A DNA stretch of 5,672 nt, from the NCBI GenBank assembly GCA_902772755.1, contig CACYCD010000181.1, positions 1-5,672 on the forward strand, given 5' to 3'. The translations under genes and the position numbers were made by a program. Source of the stretch: an uncultured Ruminococcus sp. GTDB lineage: Bacteria; Bacillota; Clostridia; Oscillospirales; Acutalibacteraceae. The notes under the pieces were generated by a model that saw nothing but the letters and a program-made list of their open reading frames with translations, had not been told where the DNA came from and did no database searches. This document shows positions 1-4,734 of the stretch, one piece after another. Within the stretch, counting starts at the first letter, position 1. Each line of letters starts with the position of its first letter.

Positions 1-801
1 GATAAACCTGAATTTGTCAAGCTGCAGATCAAAATAATACTGATCACAGGTCTTGCCTGTTTTTGGGAATGCCATCTGCCCTAAGTCGCCCTTGTGACGG
101 TTTTCTATGGTATACTGTACGCTGTCATACGACTTATGCGAATGAGCCAGAGCATCCTCCAACCAATTATATGTATACAAAGCTCCGAGGTTATTCCAGT
201 GAGAGTCGGTTTTTAAATAAAGCTCCGTCTTGTCATCACCGATATTTTTCTTTATATCAACATAATTCACACCGATTTTTTCAAGTGTTTCGTTCAGCAC
301 ATCAAGCGTGGTACGTTCTGCCCTTAAATATCTGTTTGGCATATACTGCGGATAAACGCTGTTTTTGTTGGGTGCAACAGTAAATACAAATTGTCCGCCT
401 CTGTTTTGGATATGCTTTTGCACAATCTGAACTGTCCTTGCGATGTTGTATATCTGCCTGTCGCTGAGTGTTTTTGAGGTGTAGCTGTCAACAGTGTTCT
501 CATAGAACAGCATACCGTTTTTGCCTGATATGACCTCATTTGCTGATGCGTGAAACAAATCAAGCTTTACGGCATTGTTTGCCGTTATCAGCTGTGAACG
601 CAGGGGATTTATCTTGGAGTAATAGAGGTCAAATTCTTCCGAAAAGGAATTATTGAGCTTTCCGTCACGTATAAGCTGTGGAGTTTTTATTTCCTCCTCA
701 TTGCCTATCTTTTTATAATTCGGCATAAACAGCGTAAGTGCCATAGGCACGGTGCAAAGCAGCATAAAAAGACTGATGCAGGCTATGTAAAATTTTTTCA
801 T
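1..801 (-). CDS. AlgX/AlgJ-like (DHHW family) membrane-anchored SGNH-type protein, 3' end outside window
   Basis: Reading from ATG at 801 leftward, the frame stays open for 267 codons to the window edge, so the C-terminus is missing. Residues 1-28 (MKKFYIACISLFMLL...) form a basic start plus one hydrophobic segment, probably a signal anchor placing the rest outside the membrane. A GKNGMLFY stretch (residues 93-100), a beta-strand-like QFVFTVAPNKNSVYP (137-151) and TDSHW (198-202) match the AlgX/AlgJ/DHHW pattern, where the D-x-H-W residues belong to an SGNH-hydrolase-like active site. The Ser nucleophile motif expected further on would lie outside the window. Proteins of this family work with MBOAT acyltransferases to O-acetylate exported polysaccharides; that gene is directly upstream with a 14-nt gap. 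An AGGTGA ribosome binding site (808-813) stands 6 nt before the ATG. The acceptor polymer is unknown; family assignment is confident, exact reaction is inferred. Confidence 0.85.
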   Translation of the reverse strand, partial: MKKFYIACISLFMLLCTVPMALTLFMPNYKKIGNEEEIKTPQLIRDGKLNNSFSEEFDLYYSKINPLRSQLITANNAVKLDLFHASANEVISGKNGMLFYENTVDSYTSKTLSDRQIYNIARTVQIVQKHIQNRGGQFVFTVAPNKNSVYPQYMPNRYLRAERTTLDVLNETLEKIGVNYVDIKKNIGDDKTELYLKTDSHWNNLGALYTYNWLEDALAHSHKSYDSVQYTIENRHKGDLGQMAFPKTGKTCDQYYFDLQLDKFRFI

Positions 802-807
802 ATTATT

Positions 808-813
808 TCACCT
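808..813 (-). promoter_or_regulatory. Ribosome binding site of the AlgX/AlgJ-like gene
   Basis: Minus-strand AGGTGA, 6 nt before the ATG at 801. It lies within the 14-nt gap after the MBOAT TAG stop, which supports cotranscription and fixes the start of the downstream gene. Confidence 0.7.
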
Positions 814-815
814 GC

Positions 816-2231
816 CTAAAATCTAAAATATATAAACGGATTGTACGTCGCTCCCGAAAGTACAACAATACAGTACATAAACAGCAACAGACTTCCCACA
901 GTTGCCACCGTATTGTAGGGGATCTCAAAACCTTTTTCAATACATTTATTTCTGATCGCAGGTATCACGGGAACAGCAACAACAGCACCCAAAGCAAAAG
1001 CTGTCAATGCGAATGGGTCAAGCATTGCAGCCGTCTTGACAAAGCAATTATTGACGGCAAAACCACCTGAAAACATTCTTCCGATATATTCAAAGCCATA
1101 CGAAATATCATCTGCACGGAAAATAACGAACGTAAGCGTAATAATGAGCAGTGAATACAGATGAGCAAGCGGAGCGAGGATTTTTTTGGTGAACAGCTTT
1201 TTAGGCACTATGCCGTAGCTCTCCATCATCAGGAAAAATCCGTGCATAACTCCCCACATCACAAAGGTGAGGTTCGCACCGTGCCATATTCCCGTCAGCA
1301 GAAAAACTATCCACTTGTTCAGCACTGTTCTGTGCTTTCCCTTGCGGTTGCCACCAAGTGGGATATATACATAATCCCTGAACCAGGACGAAACGGAAAT
1401 ATTCCATCTTCTCCAAAAATCCGTCATACCGTTTGCCGACAGCGGATAGTTGAAATTCTCCTTAAATTCAAAACCGAACATCTTGCCAAGACCGATAGCC
1501 ATATCGCTGTAACCGCTGAAATCGTAGAATATCTGCATCACATAGCAGAGGGCACCTATCCAGGCTGTCACCGCATTCAGGTCGGACGGCTCGGCAGAAA
1601 AAGTATAGTCGGCTATTTCACCCATAGCATTTGCTATTATCAGCTTTTTTGCAAGACCGCAGACAAACCTTCTGATGCCTGCCACTGTGTTTTCCGCTGT
1701 GATTTTGCGGTCGTTTATCTGCCTTGAAATATCGTCAAACTTGATAATGGGACCTGCAATCAGCTGAGGAAAGAAGGAGATATACAAAAAAATATCGAGA
1801 ATATTCTTCCTTATAAGGCTGTTGTCACGGTAGGAGTCGATGACATACGACATAGCCTGAAAGGTAAAGAAGGATATTCCTATCGGAAGTGCAATATCAG
1901 GCACCTCAAACGGCAGACCGAACAGCTTGTCCGTCAAGGAAAGTGAGTATGTCAGGTACTTGAAGATGAACAGCATACCCATATTGAAGATAACAGAAGC
2001 CAATAACAGCTTTTTTCTGTGTTTTTCACTCGACATACCCCTGCCGAAGAAGTAGTTGCAGATGACCGAAAGTATCATCAGTGCAACAGCAGTCGGTTCA
2101 CCGTAGGCATAAAACACAAAGCTGGCTATTATCAGCAGTATATTTTTTGCCTTTAGATTGGGTATTATCAAATACAAAAGATAAGTTATCGGCAAAAACA
2201 AAAATAAAAAAACCTGAGAACTGAAAACCAT
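816..2231 (-). CDS. MBOAT-family membrane O-acyltransferase (AlgI/DltB-like)
   Basis: A 471-residue polytopic membrane protein, the usual size for AlgI-like MBOATs. Such enzymes move an acyl group (usually acetyl) across the membrane to an exported polysaccharide or teichoic acid. The start MVFSSQVFLFLFLP is typical of the family. Conserved blocks visible are LPIGISFFTFQAMSYVID (115-132), FFPQLIAGPI (153-162), YDFSGYSDMAIGLGKMFG (236-253), DFWRRWNISVSSWFRDY (271-287) with YIPLGGNRKG after it, and LLTGIWHGAN (311-320), whose His317 is the expected catalytic histidine. Residue 277 is Asn where most relatives have His (RRWHIS). I chose ATG 2231 because GGAGAG (2238-2243) precedes it by 6 nt. An upstream in-frame ATG at 2291 would add 20 non-family residues that coincide with a strong hairpin. 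The stop is TAG, followed 14 nt later by the AlgX/AlgJ-like partner. The acceptor polymer cannot be told from the sequence. Confidence 0.93.
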   Translation of the reverse strand: MVFSSQVFLFLFLPITYLLYLIIPNLKAKNILLIIASFVFYAYGEPTAVALMILSVICNYFFGRGMSSEKHRKKLLLASVIFNMGMLFIFKYLTYSLSLTDKLFGLPFEVPDIALPIGISFFTFQAMSYVIDSYRDNSLIRKNILDIFLYISFFPQLIAGPIIKFDDISRQINDRKITAENTVAGIRRFVCGLAKKLIIANAMGEIADYTFSAEPSDLNAVTAWIGALCYVMQIFYDFSGYSDMAIGLGKMFGFEFKENFNYPLSANGMTDFWRRWNISVSSWFRDYVYIPLGGNRKGKHRTVLNKWIVFLLTGIWHGANLTFVMWGVMHGFFLMMESYGIVPKKLFTKKILAPLAHLYSLLIITLTFVIFRADDISYGFEYIGRMFSGGFAVNNCFVKTAAMLDPFALTAFALGAVVAVPVIPAIRNKCIEKGFEIPYNTVATVGSLLLFMYCIVVLSGATYNPFIYFRF

Positions 2232-2237
2232 TTGTAA

Positions 2238-2243
2238 CTCTCC
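2238..2243 (-). promoter_or_regulatory. Ribosome binding site that decides the MBOAT start
   Basis: Minus-strand GGAGAG with a 6-nt spacer to ATG 2231. The alternative in-frame ATG at 2291 has only a poorly spaced GAGG, and the residues it would add do not resemble an MBOAT N-terminus, so 2231 is preferred. Confidence 0.7.
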
Positions 2244-2249
2244 ATATAA

Positions 2250-2284
2250 ATGCAGGAAAACACAGCATCGGCGTTTTCCTGCAT
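2250..2284 (-). promoter_or_regulatory. Perfect 12-bp stem-loop in the MBOAT leader
   Basis: The plus strand reads ATGCAGGAAAAC (2250-2261), an 11-nt loop, then the exact reverse complement GTTTTCCTGCAT (2273-2284). In the minus-strand mRNA the hairpin ends 6 nt before the GGAGAG ribosome binding site of the MBOAT gene. The base after the stem is UUAUAU rather than a solid U tract, so it is at best a weak intrinsic terminator. It could be an attenuator, a stability element or an RNA-protein site. The structure is seen directly; the role is inference. Confidence 0.5.
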
Positions 2285-2303
2285 GGCTCATTATTATGTA
2301 TAC

Positions 2304-2331
2304 CTCTAAAAATCAGGAGTGGTTTTTAGAG
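2304..2331 (-). other. Intergenic inverted repeat (9-bp arms) after the HD-lipoprotein locus
   Basis: CTCTAAAAA (2304-2312) is followed after 10 nt by TTTTTAGAG (2323-2331), a perfect 9-bp inverted repeat. It begins about 7 nt downstream of the TAA that ends the broken HD gene, so it may be a weak, AU-rich terminator-like hairpin. It lacks a following U run on the minus strand. Together with the hairpin at 2250-2284 it fills most of the 106-nt space between the two genes. I see no convincing -35/-10 pair for the MBOAT operon here. Confidence 0.35.
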
Positions 2332-2337
2332 ATGCCA

Positions 2338-3093
2338 TTAAGTATTTTGGTAAGTGATCTTTAAATTGGTATAAATTTTCTCGTTTTCGGAGCAGAAGTC
2401 ATCCCACGAGTTTTTAAAGTAATCAAGATTTTCATCATCAAATTTTTCAAATTTGATGATAACGGTAAATTCAGCGTCCTTGGCACTGTTAAGCTCTCCG
2501 AGGTGGTCTGTGACAGCCTCCTGTGTACACTCAGGTGCCGAGCAACCGTCAGCAACGGTTATTTCGTGGATAATGCTGTAATCAGTTCCGACATAGGTGT
2601 GATTTTCCGTAATATTTTGTTCTCCCACATGAACCTGTCTGCTCTTTACGCTTGGGACATCTTCGTTTTTATCACCTATTGTAATATCTGCGTCCTGTAC
2701 TTCTTTCTCTATAGTACCGCCCATATCGTTTATGGAGTCACGGTCAACGTGGACAGCTTCTCCCGACTGAGCTTCGGCTTCGGGACCGGAATCACGGCTT
2801 ACATCTCCCACTCTGAGTGCGAGGGTCTCAGAAGCGAGAATACCTAACTTTTCCGTACTATTTTCAAACGGTGTTCTGTCAAAGGATATTTGATTGTCCT
2901 TATGGTCGGCATTCCACGCTGCTACAAGTGAGTCCATACGGTCAAAGCCGGCTGACCAATCCGCAATGCTGTTGAGGTCATGGACACCTGAGTTGCTCTT
3001 TGAATGTACCATACATGCTAAAGCCATTTTATCTATATCTTCATCGGAATAGTCAAGCTCTTTGAACTCGTCACGGTTCACAAGTACATACAA
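2338..3093 (-). pseudogene. 3' fragment: second half of HD domain and acidic C-terminal region
   Basis: The frame is open from just after a TGA at 3157-3159. The only common start codon near its beginning is TTG 3093, which lacks a ribosome binding site. The upstream residues in the same frame (NFSEIRTNHSLNSG) already look like real HD-domain sequence, so TTG 3093 is not a natural start. Visible features are NHS (second-half metal-site candidate), a GYSDEDI-like turn (LDYSDEDIDKMALACM) and VHSKSNSGVHDLNS. The rest, about 180 residues, is acidic and not recognised; it ends with a FEKFDDEN segment encoded by a perfect DNA palindrome. The AAGGAGG at 3144-3150 is followed by two ATGs, but those are in a third frame that stops after 13 codons. 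Confidence 0.65.
2434..2460 (-). repeat. Perfect 12-bp inverted repeat with 3-nt loop inside the HD gene 3' end
   Basis: ATCATCAAATTT (2434-2445), loop TTC, then AAATTTGATGAT (2449-2460). It encodes IIKFEKFDD on the minus strand. The palindrome is exact and would form a tight hairpin in mRNA, but a repetitive codon pattern (KFEKF flanked by II and DD) can generate it by chance. No U tract follows. Confidence 0.4.
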
Positions 3094-3139
3094 GCCTGAG
3101 TTCAGGGAGTGGTTCGTTCTGATTTCAGAGAAGTTGTCA

Positions 3140-3661
3140 TCATCCTCCTTTATGCATCACATAATTACCCTGCTTGTCGAGCTTGTATACGGTGTAGCCC
3201 TGATCGTCCTTGATCGGGTCGCCGTTTTTATCAACCTTTGGCGTTGTGGCATATCCGCCGCCCGACATTCCTATATCGTGGCACAGTGCCGCACCTGCAA
3301 GTGTTTCCTTGTCGATATCCGCACTGAAAGCCACTCTGCCCTCCTTGGGAGCATCTCCCATTTTACCGTTTTTCACTGCAGTGGTAATAGCATCACCTAC
3401 TTCAAGGGCTTTTTCATAAACCATTAGTGCGTGGTCAAATTTGTGGTCGGTGTAGTAGCGTCCTTCCGGACTGTCCTTGGTGACATCCAACGATTTTTCG
3501 GCATAAGGTTCTGCGATATCACTCACTTCTTCCTTAAGCTCGCTTGTATCTGCGTCAGCGGGTGCAGTTGTCGTCTCTGCTGCAGTGGTCTGTTCCTTGG
3601 GCGATGAGGCTGTTTTTGAATCGCTGTCATTATCGGCAGCGGAACACCCCGTCAAAAGCAT
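3140..3661 (-). pseudogene. 5' fragment: lipobox and first half of HD domain
   Basis: This 173-codon open stretch begins at an internal ATG lying inside the signal peptide h-region (codon 14 counting from 3700). Translation starting here would give MLLTGC, which has the lipobox Cys but no basic n-region and almost no hydrophobic core, so it could not be exported as a lipoprotein. Residues 16-60 are rich in Thr, Ala, Glu and Asp, a typical surface linker. HD-domain features are His73 and His77 in the first helix and His128-Asp129 in CHDIG, followed by a Gly-rich GMSGGGYATTP turn. The domain is cut off before its later helices. No ribosome binding site of note precedes 3661. Confidence 0.7.
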
Positions 3662-3708
3662 TGCTGTGACAATTGATAAAATAAATAATCTCTATTTCAT
3701 AACCGTAT

Positions 3709-3712
3709 CTCC
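3709..3712 (-). promoter_or_regulatory. Ribosome binding site of the original HD-lipoprotein start
   Basis: Minus-strand GGAG, 8 nt before ATG 3700. It shows that 3700 rather than 3661 was the original start and so places the TAG at codon 3 inside the coding sequence. Confidence 0.6.
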
Positions 3713-3757
3713 AAATTGAGTGTGTTGTAGATTTAATTGTCATATTGCCCATATCTA

Positions 3758-3786
3758 ACTATATCACATTTCATCGGAAAATGCAA
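3758..3786 (-). promoter_or_regulatory. Possible promoter of the HD-lipoprotein gene
   Basis: On the minus strand TTGCAT (3781-3786), a 17-bp spacer and TATAGT (3758-3763). The -10 matches 5 of 6 consensus bases and the -35 only 3 of 6. It overlaps the last codons of the TtcA-family gene and would give a leader of about 50 nt before ATG 3700. Read-through from the upstream gene is an alternative, since the gap between them is only 63 nt and shows no terminator. Confidence 0.35.
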
Positions 3787-4624
3787 TATTATGTTTCTCC
3801 AAAAAGCTGTGGCGTTCGCCGTTTGATTTATAGCCGGGGAAGGTGTCGATGTGCACGTGATGTATACTGTTGAAGATGCTTTTTTCTATATTGGGGTTGG
3901 TTTTTTTCAGCTCTGCTATCAGTTTTTTTATCTCCTGACGCTTGCTGTCGCCGACACCGTCAATTGCCGTTTCGGTTTTTTCCGTGACACGGCAGGCACA
4001 GCGGATAAATTCAAGACTGTTGTAGTTTTTCCACGCTATTATGTCATTTTCATGTACCATATAGAGCGGACGGATAAGCTCCATACCCTCAAAATTAGTG
4101 CTTTTGAGCTTTGGCAGCATAGCTTGAAGCTGTGAGCCGTAAAACATAGCCATAACCGTAGTTTCTATCACATCGGAAAAATGATGACCCAGGGCAATTT
4201 TGTTACAGCCGAGCTGTTTTGCCTGACTGTAGAGGTGTCCTCTACGCATTTTTGCACAAAGGTAGCAGGGGTATTTTTCGACCTTATCGGTAACTGTGAA
4301 AATATTTGTTTCAAAAACAGTTATCGGTATTTCCAGCTTCCTAGCGTTTTCTTCAATTTTCTGACGGTTTTCCGTGTTGTAGCCGGGATCCATAACAAGG
4401 AATACAAGCTCAAACGGTACCTCGCTGTACCTCTGCAAAAGCTGCATCAGTTTTGCAAGCAGCATTGAGTCCTTACCGCCGGATATGCACACGGCTATTC
4501 TGTCGCCCTGTGATATCAGCTGATAATCCTTGCAGGCTGCTATAAATTTGTTCCATATCTGCTTTCTGTATTTTTTTGTCAGACTTCTCTCTGCTGTCTG
4601 ACAAAATGACAATTCCCTGCCCAT
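3764..4624 (-). CDS. TtcA/TilS-superfamily PP-loop ATPase, likely tRNA thiolation enzyme
   Basis: A 286-residue cytoplasmic protein. TtcA-family enzymes activate a tRNA base with ATP and insert sulfur, using a cysteine-bound iron-sulfur cluster. The PP-loop is SGGKDS (48-53), preceded by the beta strand DRIAVCI. A CYLC motif (Cys120, Cys123) followed by AKMRRG is the family's paired cysteines, GHHFSDVIET (146-155) is the conserved HH/D block, and a later Cys pair CAC (209 and 211) offers the third cluster ligand. Size is slightly below the about 310 of E. coli TtcA. I chose ATG 4624: a promoter's -10 and -35 boxes lie at 4641-4669, so the longer TTG start at 4669 falls inside the -35. GGTGA precedes the ATG and the leader would be only about 10 nt. 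It is transcribed divergently from the ABC operon. Position 32 C thiolation is the family role; the actual substrate here is inferred. Confidence 0.88.
   Translation of the reverse strand: MGRELSFCQTAERSLTKKYRKQIWNKFIAACKDYQLISQGDRIAVCISGGKDSMLLAKLMQLLQRYSEVPFELVFLVMDPGYNTENRQKIEENARKLEIPITVFETNIFTVTDKVEKYPCYLCAKMRRGHLYSQAKQLGCNKIALGHHFSDVIETTVMAMFYGSQLQAMLPKLKSTNFEGMELIRPLYMVHENDIIAWKNYNSLEFIRCACRVTEKTETAIDGVGDSKRQEIKKLIAELKKTNPNIEKSIFNSIHHVHIDTFPGYKSNGERHSFLEKHNIAFSDEM
4574..4606 (-). repeat. Perfect 11-bp inverted repeat at the start of the TtcA-family gene
   Basis: TTTTGTCAGAC (4574-4584), an 11-nt spacer, then GTCTGACAAAA (4596-4606). It begins 18 nt into the coding sequence and encodes about FCQTAERSLTK. 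It could act as an mRNA hairpin affecting early translation or as a DNA operator just downstream of the promoter. Both arms are exact; function is inferred. Confidence 0.45.
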
Positions 4625-4640
4625 TTTTATCACCCACAAT

Positions 4641-4669
4641 ATCTTATCACAGATAAATATTTTTTTCAA
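4641..4669 (-). promoter_or_regulatory. SigmaA-type promoter of the TtcA-family gene
   Basis: On the minus strand TTGAAA (4664-4669), a 17-bp spacer, and TAAGAT (4641-4646), a good match with optimal spacing. Transcription would start near 4634, giving a very short leader to ATG 4624. The -35 directly abuts the AGTCACTT repeats at 4671, so a protein bound there could affect this promoter as well as the divergent one. Confidence 0.7.
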
Positions 4670-4670
4670 C

Positions 4671-4723
4671 AGTCACTTTAAAGTCACTTTGGATCTATAA
4701 AATAGATTCATAATCAGTCACTT
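4671..4723 (+). repeat. Three AGTCACTT copies upstream of the ABC operon
   Basis: AGTCACTT occurs at 4671-4678, 4682-4689 and 4716-4723. The first two are spaced 11 bp start to start (one helical turn), the arrangement used by OmpR/PhoB-type response regulators that bind tandem direct repeats. The third is in the same orientation and abuts the GGAGG ribosome binding site. The junction of copies one and two also makes a perfect ACTTTAAAGT palindrome (4675-4684). A regulator site for the ABC operon is inferred; no regulator gene is in the window. Confidence 0.5.
4691..4709 (+). promoter_or_regulatory. Predicted -10 region and overlapping near-palindrome of the ABC operon
   Basis: TAAAAT (4698-4703) is 5 of 6 to the -10 consensus, and no good -35 exists at 16-18 bp upstream, where the AGTCACTT repeats lie; this suits an activator-dependent promoter. 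The same stretch is a near-palindrome: GGATCTAT, AAA, ATAGATTC, with 7 of 8 arm positions complementary, which could instead be a repressor operator. Exact -10 register is uncertain. Confidence 0.4.
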
Positions 4724-4734
4724 GGAGGTAACAC

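Larger units (their letters stand above)
2338..3700 (-). pseudogene. Secreted HD-domain lipoprotein gene broken by a nonsense codon and a frameshift
   Basis: The reconstructed product is about 453 residues: lipoprotein signal peptide, Thr/Ala-rich linker, an HD-type alpha-helical domain, and an acidic C-terminal region. ATG 3700 has GGAG (3709-3712) 8 nt upstream and starts M-K-stop-RLFILSIVTAMLLTGC, a textbook signal peptide with lipobox LTGC, but codon 3 is TAG (3692-3694). In frame 1 the HD half contains TDHKFDHALMVYEKA and AALCHDIG, then ends at TGA 3140-3142. The remaining helices (SEIRTNHSLNSG, ACMVHSKSNSG) continue in the +1 frame to TAA at 2338. The total of 1363 nt is one more than a multiple of three, fitting a 1-nt insertion, for instance an extra A in the AAA at 3149-3151; removing it gives VMHKEDDDNFSEIR. 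HD domains are usually metal-dependent phosphohydrolases, but function outside the membrane is unknown. I favour a recent pseudogene; sequencing error or recoding are alternatives. Confidence 0.8.

Noticed and set aside
63..383. 106-codon plus-strand open frame
   Set aside because: Antisense to the AlgX/AlgJ-like coding region; composition is not protein-like and there is no domain match.
324..563. 79-codon minus-strand open frame
   Set aside because: Same strand but different frame inside the AlgX/AlgJ-like gene, whose own frame carries the family motifs.
1161..1727. 188-codon plus-strand open frame
   Set aside because: It lies entirely antisense to the MBOAT gene, which has clear family motifs; the product is rich in His/Cys/Arg with no recognisable domain or ribosome binding site.
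2250..2284. Strong intrinsic terminator
   Set aside because: The stem is long but followed by UUAUAU on the minus strand and by GGCTCA on the plus strand, so there is no proper U tract in either direction.
2232..2291. ATG 2291 as the MBOAT start, adding 20 residues
   Set aside because: The added residues are encoded by the leader hairpin, do not look like an MBOAT N-terminus, and the start has a poorly spaced ribosome binding site.
2503..2847. 114-codon plus-strand open frame
   Set aside because: Antisense to the HD gene's 3' half; no start signal and no family features.
3062..3427. 121-codon plus-strand open frame
   Set aside because: Antisense to the HD domain coding sequence; the minus-strand translation is the coherent one.
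3692..3694. TAG reassigned to an amino acid in this organism
   Set aside because: The MBOAT gene ends at TAG exactly where the family sequence ends, just before the next gene's ribosome binding site, so TAG acts as a normal stop here.
4181..4468. 95-codon plus-strand open frame, and a similar one at 3851-4135
   Set aside because: Both are antisense shadows of the TtcA-family gene with PP-loop and cysteine motifs.
4625..4669. TTG start at 4669 extending the TtcA-family protein by 15 residues
   Set aside because: The extension overlaps a well-formed -35/-10 promoter, so it would not be transcribed from it; ATG 4624 is preferred.
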